Positions 18,623 through 27,622 of a stretch of 64,000 nucleotides of DNA are shown here, piece by piece. The notes under the pieces were generated by a model. That model saw nothing but the letters and a program-made list of their open reading frames with translations, was not told the DNA's origin and did no database searches. Source of the DNA: Salipiger pallidus (GTDB lineage: Bacteria; Pseudomonadota; Alphaproteobacteria; Rhodobacterales; Rhodobacteraceae). Position 1 is the stretch's first letter. Every line of letters starts with the position of its first letter. Location: assembly GCF_014643635.1 (NCBI RefSeq), contig NZ_BMJV01000007.1:133736-197735 (forward strand), given 5' to 3'. Position numbers and translations under genes: made by a program.

Positions 18623-19296
18623 AGCTCTGATCCCGCCGCCTGCAACTTGCGGTTCACGATGCGCAGCACCCGCGCGGGCACCTGGCTCTTGGCGGCGCGG
18701 ATCAGGGCAAGGTCGTGGGTCGCGATGAGGATGGTCTTGCCCATGCGGTTGAGCTCGACCAGCAGCCGCAGAAGGCGCTGTGACATCTCCCAGTCGACGT
18801 TGCCCGTGGGCTCGTCTGCGAGGATGACCTCGGGCGACATGATCACCGCCCGGGCCAGCGCAGCGCGCTGGCGTTCGCCCCCCGACAGCTCGGGCGGCAA
18901 CGCCAAGGCGCGCTCTGTAAGGCCGACCCAGGCCAGCAGCTCGCGCAGGTTCTCGTCCCCCGACGCGATGGGCTGGCCGGATACAGCCAGAGGCAGGGCA
19001 ACGTTTTCAGCCAGTGGCAGGTGGTCGAGGAACTGGCAGTCCTGGTGCACCACACCGATGCGCCGGCGGCTCATGGCGATATCGTCGCGCCCCATCTGCC
19101 GCACATCCTGCCCGAACAGACGCGCATAGCCCGCCGTGGGCCGCAGCGCGCCGTAGCAGAGCTTCAGCAGGGTGGTCTTGCCGGTACCAGATGGGCCGGT
19201 GAGGAAATGGAACGATCCGGGTGCCAGTTGCAGGGACAGCTCGCTCAGCAGCTCGCCACCGCCGTAGCTGTAGGCCACATTGTCCAACTCGATCAC
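18619..19296 (-). CDS. ftsE: cell division ATP-binding protein FtsE
   Basis: A 225-residue ABC ATPase: Walker A GPSGTGKTTLLKL near residue 34, signature LSGGERQRAALARAV, Walker B VILADEPTGNVD, switch histidine in LIATHD. The start is GTG (codons V-I-E-L-D) with AGGGG upstream, because homology begins there; upstream in-frame sequence is unrelated. Located at the cytoplasmic face of FtsX, it couples ATP binding to cell-wall remodelling at the division site. It diverges from the zinc-ribbon protein gene 172 bases away. Confidence 0.92.
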   Translation of the reverse strand: MIELDNVAYSYGGGELLSELSLQLAPGSFHFLTGPSGTGKTTLLKLCYGALRPTAGYARLFGQDVRQMGRDDIAMSRRRIGVVHQDCQFLDHLPLAENVALPLAVSGQPIASGDENLRELLAWVGLTERALALPPELSGGERQRAALARAVIMSPEVILADEPTGNVDWEMSQRLLRLLVELNRMGKTILIATHDLALIRAAKSQVPARVLRIVNRKLQAAGSEL

Positions 19297-19468
19297 GCCA
19301 GATACACCCCTGAAACACCCCCGCCAGGCTGAGGCCTGTTGTGCATGAGCCGCGACGCTTATGCAATCCGCGCGGACCGCGGAAATGGGCTTTTCCAAGG
19401 GGGGCCGGCAACCTATTGTCACACAAGGAAACGAGGCGCTTTCGCGCCCACAGGCATATGGGGACCAG

Positions 19469-20434
19469 ATGCGGCTGATTTGCCCGAATTGCGGTGCGCA
19501 ATACGAGGTGCCGACGAACGTCATACCCGAGGGCGGGCGCGACGTTCAGTGCTCCAATTGTGGTCATACGTGGTTCCAGGCGCACCCAGACGACGATCTG
19601 AAAACCGCCCCCGCAGAAAATCAGGACAGGCCGACTGCTGACCTGCAGGAGGCGTCGGACGAGGCCATCGCGCCTCCCCCGCCGCCGTCCGATCCCGACG
19701 GCACCTCAGAAGACGCATTCGGCGACGACGATCTCAGCGATCCCGACGACGAAGACAAGGCCGAGCCCACCCGCGAACCGGTGCCCGTCCCTGAGGCCCC
19801 GACCAAACCGCGCCGCGAACTCGACCCGTCGGTCGCAGAGGTGCTGCGCGCCGAGGCCGAGCGCGAGAAACGTCGCCGCGAGGCGGAAAGCCTCGAAAGC
19901 CAGCCCGATCTCGGGCTTCAGGAACCGTCCGAGGACAAGGTGGCCCGCCGCTCACGCGAGGCGCGCGACCGCATGGCGCACATCCAGGGCACGGAGCCCG
20001 ACACGCCGGCGCCCCACGTCCCTGTCGTCAAGGCCCCGCCGGGCAATGCGGACGCGTCCCGGCAGGATGGCGTGGCAGCTGCAGCCGTTGCCGGGTCGCG
20101 CCGGGAGATGCTTCCCGACATCGAAGAGATCAACCAGACCCTCCGTGCATCGTCGGAACGGCATGGCATGGAAACGCCGCAGGGGCGCATGGTCGAGGAC
20201 GAAGAAGACGAGGCTGAGCGTAGCGGGTTTGCCGCCGGCTTCCGTCTGGTCATCGCCATCATGGTGCTCGCGGTGCTGGTCTACATCATGGCGGACAAGG
20301 TGGTCACCGTCTTCCCCGAGTCAGCCGAAATCATGAATGCCTACACCTCATGGGTGGACGGGCTGCGGCTCTGGCTTGATAGCCAGGTGAGCGCTCTGGT
20401 GCAGATGATCGCCGGCGGCTCGCCCACCGAGTGA
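19469..20434 (+). CDS. MJ0042-type zinc-ribbon membrane protein
   Basis: A 321-residue protein: an N-terminal zinc ribbon (MRLICPNCGAQYEVP, second pair in QCSNCGHTWF), then about 200 residues of acidic, Pro/Glu-rich low-complexity sequence, and one membrane helix near residue 275 (FRLVIAIMVLAVLVYIMAD) with a short C-terminal tail. The MJ0042 zinc-finger with this architecture is common in Rhodobacterales beside ftsE. The cysteines sit on the opposite end from the membrane anchor, in the cytoplasm. Function unknown; a role in envelope or division regulation is only inferred from position. ATG 19469 follows GGGGA. Confidence 0.82.
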   Translation: MRLICPNCGAQYEVPTNVIPEGGRDVQCSNCGHTWFQAHPDDDLKTAPAENQDRPTADLQEASDEAIAPPPPPSDPDGTSEDAFGDDDLSDPDDEDKAEPTREPVPVPEAPTKPRRELDPSVAEVLRAEAEREKRRREAESLESQPDLGLQEPSEDKVARRSREARDRMAHIQGTEPDTPAPHVPVVKAPPGNADASRQDGVAAAAVAGSRREMLPDIEEINQTLRASSERHGMETPQGRMVEDEEDEAERSGFAAGFRLVIAIMVLAVLVYIMADKVVTVFPESAEIMNAYTSWVDGLRLWLDSQVSALVQMIAGGSPTE

Positions 20435-20838
20435 AGGCCCTGCAAGCGCTGGACGAGGACTGGACGAGCGAGCGCAGGGCTGCGGCCATGTCCCGCTCTT
20501 TCTAGGCCACCTGCGCGGTGCCGTCCAAGAGGGCGGCGGCGGTCCCCGACGGCATTGCCGGGACGGGCACCGTCTCCGACTTTTCCGGTGATCCGCCCCG
20601 CTGGTCGCCGCAGGATAGCGCGGAGATCGCTCCGCACTGATGCGACACCTCCCGTCGTCGGTCCATCGACGAGCGAATGTCCTGCAGATGCCCACCGAAA
20701 CGCCGCTCAGGCTTGCAACCGGCCCGATCCCGGCGCACCCGCGCTGCTATCCCGTGGCATTTTTGATCATATCTGTGCTAACATTCGGCCGAACCGGCGG
20801 CGGGCCGGATTCGCGCATCTGCTGGAGACGATGACAAG
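20435..20838. other. 404-base gap before tpa
   Basis: No convincing gene, repeat or terminator was seen. Short ORFs on both strands lack ribosome binding sites and show no recognisable domains. An AT-richer patch around 20760-20790 (TTTTTGATCATATC, then GCTAACATTC) is the likeliest promoter zone for tpa. A remnant of a lost gene is possible but unsupported. Confidence 0.4.
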
Positions 20839-22239
20839 ATGGACGGCACCCATTCCCAGAACGATCTGAGCCACGTAGTCGAGGCCGACAAGGCCCATGT
20901 CTGGCACCACCTTGTCCAACACAAGGCCTTCGAGTCGACCGATCCCCGGATCATCGTCGAAGGCAAGGGCATGCGGGTCTGGGACCAGAACGGCAAGGAA
21001 TTTATCGACGCCGTGTCCGGCGCGGTCTGGACCGTCAACGTCGGCTACGGCCGCAAGTCCATCGTAGACAAGATGTCCGAACAGCTGATGAAGCTGAACT
21101 ATTTCGCCGGGGCCGCAGGCTCGATCCCCGGCGCGCTCTTTGCCGAGAAGCTGATCGAGAAGATGCCGGGCATGAGCCGCGTCTACTACACCAACTCCGG
21201 ATCGGAGGCGAACGAGAAGGCCTTCAAGATGGTGCGCCAGATCGCGCACAGGAAATACGGCGGCAAGAAGCACAAGATCCTCTACCGCGACCGCGATTAC
21301 CACGGCTCGAGCATCGGCACCATGTCGGCGGGCGGTCAGGATGAGCGCAACGTGCAGTACGGTCCCTTCGCGCCGGGCTTCGTACGGGTGCCGCACTGCC
21401 TTGAATACCGCGCCCATGAGCAGGGCTGGGGCGAGCTTTCGGGCGAGGAGTATGGCCGCCGTGCCGCCGATGCCATCGAGGAGGTCATCCTGCGCGAAGG
21501 CCCCGAGACCGTCGGCGCGCTCTGTCTCGAGCCGGTGACGGCGGGGGGCGGCGTCATCGTTCCGCCCGAAGGATACTGGCCCCGCGTGCAGGAGATCTGC
21601 CGCAAGTACGACATCCTGCTTCACATCGACGAGGTGGTTTGTGGCATCGGGCGCACCGGCACCCACTGGTTCGGCTACCAGCACTACGGCATCGAGCCCG
21701 ATTTCGTGACCATGGCCAAGGGCGTTGCCAGCGGCTACGCGGCCATCGCCTGCTGCGTCACCAACGAGAAGGTCTTCGATTTCTTCAAGGATGACGCAAA
21801 CGATCCGCTCAGCTATTTCCGCGACATCTCGACCTTCGGCGGCTGCACCGCCGGTCCCGCCGCCGCGCTGGAAAACATGCGGATCATCGAGGAGGAAGGC
21901 CTGCTCGCGAACTGTGCCGAGATGGGGACCTATATGCTTGGCCGGCTCGAGGCGCTCAAGGACAAGCACCCGGTCGTGGGCGAGGCCCGCGGCAAGGGGC
22001 TGTTCCTCGGGCTCGAGCTGGTCTCGGACCGGGACACCAAGGAGCCGGTGCCCGAGGCGCAGGTCGGCGCGGTCGTCGCCAACTGCGGTGCACTTGGGGT
22101 CATCATCGGGGCCACCAACCGATCGGTCCCGGGGCGCAACAACGTGCTGTGCTTCGCGCCGCCGCTGATCGCCACGAAGGCAGACATCGACGCCATCGTC
22201 GATGCGGTGGATCAGAGCCTTGCGAAGGTGTTCGGCTGA
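20839..22239 (+). CDS. tpa: taurine-pyruvate aminotransferase (class III)
   Basis: A 466-residue class III aminotransferase whose N-terminus (DLSHVVEADKAHVWHHL) and DAVSGAVWTVNVGYGR block resemble known Tpa enzymes, which convert taurine and pyruvate to sulfoacetaldehyde and alanine. Other landmarks are NSGSEANEKAFK for PLP phosphate binding, HIDEVVCGIGRTG containing the PLP-ring aspartate, and the Schiff-base lysine in TMAKGVASGY. No tauR, tauABC or xsc gene is in the window, so taurine use, if real, relies on genes elsewhere. Another amine:pyruvate specificity cannot be ruled out. GNAT follows four bases later. Confidence 0.78.
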   Translation: MDGTHSQNDLSHVVEADKAHVWHHLVQHKAFESTDPRIIVEGKGMRVWDQNGKEFIDAVSGAVWTVNVGYGRKSIVDKMSEQLMKLNYFAGAAGSIPGALFAEKLIEKMPGMSRVYYTNSGSEANEKAFKMVRQIAHRKYGGKKHKILYRDRDYHGSSIGTMSAGGQDERNVQYGPFAPGFVRVPHCLEYRAHEQGWGELSGEEYGRRAADAIEEVILREGPETVGALCLEPVTAGGGVIVPPEGYWPRVQEICRKYDILLHIDEVVCGIGRTGTHWFGYQHYGIEPDFVTMAKGVASGYAAIACCVTNEKVFDFFKDDANDPLSYFRDISTFGGCTAGPAAALENMRIIEEEGLLANCAEMGTYMLGRLEALKDKHPVVGEARGKGLFLGLELVSDRDTKEPVPEAQVGAVVANCGALGVIIGATNRSVPGRNNVLCFAPPLIATKADIDAIVDAVDQSLAKVFG

Positions 22240-22243
22240 GGTC

Positions 22244-22939
22244 ATGAGCACCCAGATCAACGAGCACGGGCAGCCGATGGGCGCGCCCGTGACGTCCGCC
22301 CTGCCTCGCCCCCGCCCCACGCGCAGCACGCTGGCGGGGCGGCATGTGCAGCTTGTGCCGATGCATCCGGAACATGCAGATGCGCTGTTCGACGTGTTCG
22401 CGGTGGACACCGATGGCGCGGGCTGGACCTACATGCCCCGCGGGCCCTTCACGGACCGCGCCGATGCCGCCGACTGGGCCCTTGCCTCGTCAGCCAGCGA
22501 AGACCCGCTGTTCTTCACCATCTGCCGCCCCGATGGCGCGCCCATGGGCTTCTGCTCGTTCCTGCGCATTGCACCGGAGGTGGGCAGCATCGAAGTTGGC
22601 TACATCCATTTTGGCCGGGCCATGCGTGGCACCAAGGCGGCCACCGAGGCGATGGCCCTGATGATGGGCCACGCGCTCGGCACGCTTGGGTATCGGCGCT
22701 ACGAATGGAAATGCGATGCGCTCAACGCGCCGTCGCGGCGGGCGGCAGAGCGGCTGGGGTTCACCTATGAAGGGACGTTCCGGCAGGCCACCGTGGTAAA
22801 GGGCCGCAACCGCGACACCGCGTGGTTTTCGATCATCGACAGCGAATGGCCCGCGCTGAAAGCACGGTTCGACCGCTGGCTCGCCCCCGAAAACTTCGAC
22901 GCGGAGGGCCGGCAGATCCACCCGTTGAACGCATGCTGA
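22244..22939 (+). CDS. GNAT-family N-acetyltransferase (RimJ/RimL type)
   Basis: This 231-residue protein shows a GNAT fold of the ribosomal-protein-acetyltransferase-like subgroup: LAGRHVQLVPMHPEHADALF at the start, GSIEVGYIHF in the core, and the C-terminal block YEWKCDALNAPSRRAAERLGFTYEG. It would transfer acetyl from acetyl-CoA to an amine; the acceptor is unknown. The ATG lies four bases after the tpa stop, so they are probably cotranscribed. A strong terminator lies about 200 bases downstream, before argC. Confidence 0.85.
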   Translation: MSTQINEHGQPMGAPVTSALPRPRPTRSTLAGRHVQLVPMHPEHADALFDVFAVDTDGAGWTYMPRGPFTDRADAADWALASSASEDPLFFTICRPDGAPMGFCSFLRIAPEVGSIEVGYIHFGRAMRGTKAATEAMALMMGHALGTLGYRRYEWKCDALNAPSRRAAERLGFTYEGTFRQATVVKGRNRDTAWFSIIDSEWPALKARFDRWLAPENFDAEGRQIHPLNAC

Positions 22940-23132
22940 GGCCGCTTTTCCCTTGACCGGACGGCACAGGGGCCGCATTGCTTCGGTCATGTTCGGAACA
23001 ATGACCCCTTGCGCATTCCGTCGACGCCGCAGCCCTTCTGCGGTGGCCGGTCCCGCTGCGCGCCTGTTCCAGAGCCGAGGCATGACGGTCCGTTAAAGAC
23101 CGCCACCCGGCCCGCAACGCCCGCATCGTCCG

Positions 23133-23165
23133 AACCCCCGCAGCCCCCGGCTTCGGGGGTTTTTC
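23133..23165 (+). terminator. intrinsic terminator or attenuator upstream of argC
   Basis: CCCCCG (23143-23148 with G49), loop GCTT, CGGGGG, then a run of five T. An upstream AACCCCCG (23133-23140) can pair with the same CGGGGGTT, giving an alternative stem. It ends 37 bases before the argC ATG, so either it closes the tpa-GNAT transcript with very little room left for an argC promoter, or it controls read-through into argC. Confidence 0.75.
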
Positions 23166-23201
23166 GTATTCCAGACATCCAGATCCCCGAAAGGACACCC
23201 C

Positions 23202-24176
23202 ATGAGCATACGCGTCGGCATTGTCGGCATCAGCGGTTTTGGCGGCGGCGAAGCGCTGCGTCTGATCGCCGCCCACCCCGAATTCGAACTGGTCTTTGCG
23301 GCAGGCAGCGGCAGCGCTGGCAGTCGCCTTGCAGACCGCTTTCCGGGCGTGCCCCCGAAGCTTGCCGCACTACGGATCGCGCCGTGGGATCCCGAGACGC
23401 TGCCCGATCTCGACGTGCTCTTCGCCTCCCTGCCCACCGGCGCGTCGGCCGAGGCGCTGGCGAAGGTGCCCAGCCGCGTGAAGATCGTCGACATCGGCGG
23501 CGATCACCGCTACGCACCGGGCTGGACCTACGGACTGGCCGATGTCTGGCCGGACCGCATCGCCGGGCAGTCCCGCATCGCCAATCCCGGCTGTTTTCCA
23601 GCGGCAACCCTGAACACGCTGGCACCGCTGCTGAGCGCCGGGCTGATCCGGCCGGAGGGCATCATCATCGACGCCAAGACCGGCATCTCGGGCGCGGGGC
23701 GCGGCGGCGGTGACAGCCGCTTTGGCTATGCGGACAGCAACGAGACGCTACAACCTTACGGCCTTCTGCAGCACACCCACATGCCCGAGATGGCCCGCAC
23801 CATAGAAGGGTTCGGCGGCAGCGCGCGGGGCCTTGTCTTCACGCCGCACCTCGTGCCGATGACGCGGGGCATCCTCGTGACGATCTACGCGCGGGGTAGC
23901 GCCACCACGGCACAATGCCTTGATGCCGCCCGGGATTTCTATGCGGACCGGCCCTTCGTCCGGGTTACGGACAGGCCTCCCCAGACGAAATGGGCCTCGG
24001 GGTCGAACCTGAGTTTCGTCCATTACGCCGCCGACCCCGAGCGTGATCTGGTGATCGGCCTGGGGGTGGTGGACAACCTCGGCAAAGGCGCTGCGGGACA
24101 GGCAGTGCAGAACGCCAACCTTGCCTGCGGATTGCCGGAAACCGCCGGGCTCGAAGGGATGCCCGTCTGGCCGTGA
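23202..24176 (+). CDS. argC: N-acetyl-gamma-glutamyl-phosphate reductase
   Basis: A 324-residue semialdehyde-dehydrogenase-fold protein: NADP-binding GIVGISGFGGGEALRLI at the start, catalytic cysteine in ANPGCFPAATL near residue 130, and a substrate/His region HTHMPEMARTIEG. It reduces N-acetylglutamyl phosphate in arginine synthesis; LysW-type homologues also exist, but no lysW is nearby. GAAAGGAC precedes the ATG. The gene stands alone rather than in an arg operon, and Rhodobacterales often have a second argC, so this may be a paralogue. A terminator-like hairpin lies just upstream. Confidence 0.85.
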   Translation: MSIRVGIVGISGFGGGEALRLIAAHPEFELVFAAGSGSAGSRLADRFPGVPPKLAALRIAPWDPETLPDLDVLFASLPTGASAEALAKVPSRVKIVDIGGDHRYAPGWTYGLADVWPDRIAGQSRIANPGCFPAATLNTLAPLLSAGLIRPEGIIIDAKTGISGAGRGGGDSRFGYADSNETLQPYGLLQHTHMPEMARTIEGFGGSARGLVFTPHLVPMTRGILVTIYARGSATTAQCLDAARDFYADRPFVRVTDRPPQTKWASGSNLSFVHYAADPERDLVIGLGVVDNLGKGAAGQAVQNANLACGLPETAGLEGMPVWP

Positions 24177-24224
24177 GCCGCCCGGGGCGGGCGAAGACAT
24201 GGCCCGCCTGCCCCGCACAAAAGA

Positions 24225-24248
24225 AAAGGACCGCCGAGGCGGTCCTTT
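24225..24248 (-). terminator. intrinsic terminator of the HU gene
   Basis: AAAGGACCGCC, loop GAG, GGCGGTCCTTT (24225-24248). On the minus strand the stem is followed by a T-rich tail (TTTTCTTTT). It ends the HU transcript and, with a weaker tail on the plus strand, may also stop argC transcription. Confidence 0.85.
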
Positions 24249-24273
24249 CAGTTCGATCAGGTCAGGAACGGGC

Positions 24274-24564
24274 TTAGCCGTTCACGCTGTCCTTCAGAGC
24301 CTTGGCGATGGTCATCTTGACCTGCTTGTCGGCTTCCTTCTTGAACTGCTCACCGGTGGCGGGGTTGCGCACCATCCGCTCGGGCCGCTCGCGGCAGTAG
24401 ATCTTGCCGACGCCCGGAAGGGTCACGGCGCCGCCTGCTGCGACTTCCTGGGTGATGAGATCGGTGATCGCGTCCAGCGCGGTGGTCGCGGTCTTCTTGT
24501 CCGCGTCCATCTTCTCGGCCAGAGCGGCCACGAGCTGGGTCTTGGTCATCGGTTTCGTCGCCAT
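24274..24564 (-). CDS. HU family DNA-binding protein
   Basis: A 96-residue histone-like protein: two N-terminal helices (TKTQLVAALAEKMDADKKTATTALDAI), a short sheet, the DNA-minor-groove arm containing ERMVRNPATGEQF, and a C-terminal helix. The RNPATG motif carries the proline that intercalates into DNA. It shapes the nucleoid as a dimer. GGAGACC precedes the ATG. A good terminator follows, and it is transcribed alone. The N-terminal MATKPMTK extension is slightly longer than E. coli HU. Confidence 0.93.
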   Translation of the reverse strand: MATKPMTKTQLVAALAEKMDADKKTATTALDAITDLITQEVAAGGAVTLPGVGKIYCRERPERMVRNPATGEQFKKEADKQVKMTIAKALKDSVNG

Positions 24565-24695
24565 TTCTATGGTCTCCTTGGCTGCCCGAAGAATTGGGCC
24601 TCGATATGCTTTGATAACTTTATCTGGAGTTCAGACACAACGAATAGTGGCTGTTTGCAAGGGAAAAACGCTGATTTCCGCCGCAAACGCTGCCG

Positions 24696-26180
24696 TCACA
24701 GGAACGCTGTTTCCTCAAAACTACGCAGTTTCCGGCTGTGCAGCCGCTCAAGAGGCATGCCACGCAGCGTCTCCATGGCATGTATCCCGATCATCAGGTG
24801 GCGCGCCACCTGAGTCTTGTAGAAATCCGAGGCCATGCCGGGAAGCTTCAGCTCGCCGTGCAGCGGCTTGTCGCTGACGCAGAGCAAGGTGCCATAAGGC
24901 ACCCGGAAGCGGAAGCCGTTGGCCGCAATGGTCGCGCTTTCCATGTCAAGCGCCACCGCCCGGCTCTGGCTGAGACGGCGCACCGGGCCGGATTGCTCGC
25001 GCAATTCCCAGTTGCGGTTGTCCACCGAAGCCACGGTACCCGTGCGCATGATCCGCTTGAGGTCGAACCCGTCCAGCTTCGTTTCCTTGGCCACCGCATC
25101 CTCGAGCGCCACCTGGATTTCCGCCAGCGCCGGCACCGGCACCCAGAGCGGCAGATCGTCATCGAGCACCTTGTCCTCGCGCAGGTAGGCGTGGGCGAGC
25201 ACGAAATCCCCAAGGCTTTGCGAATTGCGCAGCCCTGCGCAGTGGCCGACCATCAGCCATGCATGCGGGCGCAGCACGGCGATGTGGTCCGTCGCGGTCT
25301 TGGCATTGGACGGCCCTACCCCGATATTCACCAACGTGATCCCGGATCCGTCCGCGCGCTTGAGGTGATAGGTCGGCATCTGCGGCATCTTGAGACTGAT
25401 GGGCAGATCTCCGTCCGGCGTGTCGATCTCGGCGTTACCGGTGGACACGAAGCTGGTGTAGCCGCTGTCCGGGTCCGCCAGCTGGGCGCGGGCGTAAGCC
25501 TCGAATTCCGAAACGTAGAACTGGTAGTTGGTGAACAGCACGTGGTTCTGGAAATGCATCGGATCGGTGGCGGTGTAATGCGCCAGCCGGGCGAGGGAGT
25601 AATCCACCCGCTGCGCGGTGAAGGGCGCCAGCGGCTGGGCGCCGTCCTCGGCCGGAACCGCGAGGCCGTTGACGATGTCGTCGTTGGTCACGTTGAGGTC
25701 CGGCACGTCGAACACATCGCGCAACACGAAGTCCCCCGCACCATCCTGCGGCACGGTGAGGTCGGGGTAGTTGGCAACGGCGAAATGCACCGGCATCGGC
25801 ACCGACGACAGGCCGATCTGCACAGGGACCTGGTGGTTTTCCAGCAAAAGGCCGATCTGCTGGCGCAGGTAGTAGCGGAAGAGATCGGGCCGCGTGACCG
25901 AGGTGGCAAAGGTGCCGGGGCTCGGCACATGGCCAAAGCTCAGACGGCTGTCGACCTTCCCGTAGGTGGTCGTGGTGACGCGGATCTCGGGGTAGTACGC
26001 GCGGATGCGCACGCCGGGATGACCTTTGGCCATGGCCTCGAGAAAGCGGTCATGCAGAAAGCCCACCGCCTCGTCGTAAAGCGCGCAAAGCCGGTCCACG
26101 GCGGCGGAGGCATCGGTGAAGAGCTCGGGCGCTGCCGCCTCGGGGGTGACGATCTGGAGCGGTGCCGTTGTGTCCTGCAT
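24696..26180 (-). CDS. amn: AMP nucleosidase
   Basis: A 494-residue protein with the Amn N-terminal domain (about residues 15-180, YYPEIRVTTTTYGK) and a C-terminal nucleoside-phosphorylase fold (GVGPSNAKTATDHIAVLRPHAWLMVGHCAGLR, then ALDMESATIAANGFRFRVPYGTLLCVSDKPLHGE). It hydrolyses AMP to adenine and ribose 5-phosphate, part of purine balance. ATG at 26180 has AGAGG upstream and begins the homologous sequence; the longer open frame upstream is not supported. Length matches the family. It is monocistronic, with ilvE ending 382 bases upstream. Confidence 0.94.
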   Translation of the reverse strand: MQDTTAPLQIVTPEAAAPELFTDASAAVDRLCALYDEAVGFLHDRFLEAMAKGHPGVRIRAYYPEIRVTTTTYGKVDSRLSFGHVPSPGTFATSVTRPDLFRYYLRQQIGLLLENHQVPVQIGLSSVPMPVHFAVANYPDLTVPQDGAGDFVLRDVFDVPDLNVTNDDIVNGLAVPAEDGAQPLAPFTAQRVDYSLARLAHYTATDPMHFQNHVLFTNYQFYVSEFEAYARAQLADPDSGYTSFVSTGNAEIDTPDGDLPISLKMPQMPTYHLKRADGSGITLVNIGVGPSNAKTATDHIAVLRPHAWLMVGHCAGLRNSQSLGDFVLAHAYLREDKVLDDDLPLWVPVPALAEIQVALEDAVAKETKLDGFDLKRIMRTGTVASVDNRNWELREQSGPVRRLSQSRAVALDMESATIAANGFRFRVPYGTLLCVSDKPLHGELKLPGMASDFYKTQVARHLMIGIHAMETLRGMPLERLHSRKLRSFEETAFL

Positions 26181-26562
26181 GCGTACCTCTTGCGCGGTTT
26201 TACAGGCAAGGTGACAGCAAGCGCAGGGGCGTTCAAGGCAGACATTCATGACACGCCCGCATGATCGGTGCGCCGTGGGGAAACGGCTGATCGCGGCGCA
26301 TCGCCGCGGTCGTGGCGGAGCGGAGCTCAGCAGTTTGGCCATGTTGGCCCCGGCGCGGCATCGCGCACCCGACAAGCCGCCAATCGGCGATGCGACCGTG
26401 GCGGACCGCCGGCGCAGCATCACGGCGACGATCCACCGCTCAAGAAAACGCCGCGCGGCCTTGGGGCTGCGCGGCGCATGGGTCAGTTTGCAGGCAAGCC
26501 CGGCGGGCGGGCCGGCAATCCAGCCAGACATTTGGGCCCGGATCGGATCCGGTATCCGGCGA
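26181..26562. other. 382-base gap between ilvE and amn
   Basis: This gap contains the ilvE terminator at 26445-26476 and, nearer amn, the presumed amn promoter. Small ORFs in several frames have arginine-rich, non-protein-like composition and no ribosome binding site, so no gene is called. Confidence 0.5.
26445..26476 (-). terminator. intrinsic terminator of ilvE
   Basis: Read on the minus strand, CGCCGCGC (26476-26469) pairs with GCGCGGCG (26456-26449) across a 12-base loop and is followed by TTTTCTT. It lies about 90 bases after the ilvE stop. Confidence 0.75.
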
Positions 26563-27432
26563 TCAGCTGCGGACCAGCTTCTCGTAGGTCGCGGCGATGT
26601 CGAGGGTCAGCGCGCCGACCTCGAAGCTGTAGTCGCCGATCTGGCCCACCGGGGTCACCTCGGCGGCGGTGCCGGTCAGCCAGCATTGCTCGAAGCCGTC
26701 CAGCTCCTCGGGCATGATGTGCCGCTCGTGCACGGTGATGCCCTTTTCCTTCAGCAGCTTGATGACCGTCTGACGGGTCAGGCCGTTGAGGAAGCAGTCC
26801 GCCAGCGGGGTGTGAACCTCACCGTCCTTGACGAAGAAGATGTTGGCGCCGGTCGCCTCAGCCACGTAGCCGCGGTAATCCATGAACAGCGCGTCCGAGC
26901 AGCCCTTGGCCTCGGCCGCGTGCTTGGACATGGTGCAGATCATGTAAAGACCGGCGGCCTTGGCATGAACCGGGATGGTTTCCGGCGACGGGCGCTTCCA
27001 CTTGGCGATGTCGAGCTTGGCGCCCTTGGTCTTGGCGTCACCGTAGTAGTTGCCCCACTCCCACGCGGCCACGGCCAGCCGGACCGGGTTGCGCGCCGAG
27101 GCGACACCCATGTCCTGCCCTGCCCCACGCCACGCCACGGCGCGCACATAGGCGTTGGTCAGGCCGTTGGCCTTCAGCACCTCTTCCTTGGCGGCGTCGA
27201 TCTGCTCGGCGGTGTAGGGGATCTCGAAATCGAGCTCGTTCGCCGAGAAGCGCAGGCGCTTCGAATGCTCGTGGCCAAGGAAGATCTTGCCATCGTAGCA
27301 GCGCTCGCCCTCGAAGACGGAAGAGGCGTAGTGCAGCGCGTGGGTCAGTACGTGCACCTTAGCGTCGCGCCATTCCACCAGCTTGCCGTCCAGCCAGATC
27401 TTGCCGTCGCGGTCGTCGTATGCACCTTCCAT
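26563..27432 (-). CDS. ilvE: branched-chain amino acid aminotransferase
   Basis: A 289-residue fold-type IV PLP enzyme that catalyses the last step of Leu/Ile/Val synthesis. Visible are VHVLTHALHYASSVFEG near residue 35, the PLP lysine in IPVHAKAAGLY (about residue 159), YVAEATGANIFFV and GLTRQTVIKLL. The ATG at 27432 is chosen because AAGGAG lies seven bases upstream; the ORF extends 12 codons further but without a ribosome binding site. It is divergent from petP, an arrangement known from Rhodobacterales. Confidence 0.93.
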   Translation of the reverse strand: MEGAYDDRDGKIWLDGKLVEWRDAKVHVLTHALHYASSVFEGERCYDGKIFLGHEHSKRLRFSANELDFEIPYTAEQIDAAKEEVLKANGLTNAYVRAVAWRGAGQDMGVASARNPVRLAVAAWEWGNYYGDAKTKGAKLDIAKWKRPSPETIPVHAKAAGLYMICTMSKHAAEAKGCSDALFMDYRGYVAEATGANIFFVKDGEVHTPLADCFLNGLTRQTVIKLLKEKGITVHERHIMPEELDGFEQCWLTGTAAEVTPVGQIGDYSFEVGALTLDIAATYEKLVRS

Positions 27433-27506
27433 CACGCTCTCCTTTTCAGCGTCATCAAGATCCCTCACGAAAGCGAGAGAGTCTTTACATATATTGCGTC
27501 AATCAA

Positions 27507-27533
27507 GTCCGCTTCGGACACAAAGTTGCGCAA
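27507..27533. promoter_or_regulatory. inverted repeats in the ilvE-petP divergent promoter
   Basis: Two short palindromes lie between the divergent starts: GTCCG-CTT-CGGAC (27507-27519) and TTGCGCAA (27526-27533). They are in the AT-richer part of the gap and about 90 bases from the petP ATG. Either could be an operator, possibly for PetP itself, since MarR proteins often autoregulate. This is weak evidence. Confidence 0.3.
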
Positions 27534-27622
27534 AAACTGAGACTCGCTAACAGTTCGGTCTTGGAATGTCAACAACGCTGACTTAAAGTGCGGCCCAATA
27601 CCGGAAGGCGAAGGGACAGCAC

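Noticed and set aside
19361-19468. Upstream extension of the zinc-ribbon gene
   Set aside because: The first 36 codons lack homology and the ATG at 19469 directly begins the zinc ribbon with its own ribosome binding site.
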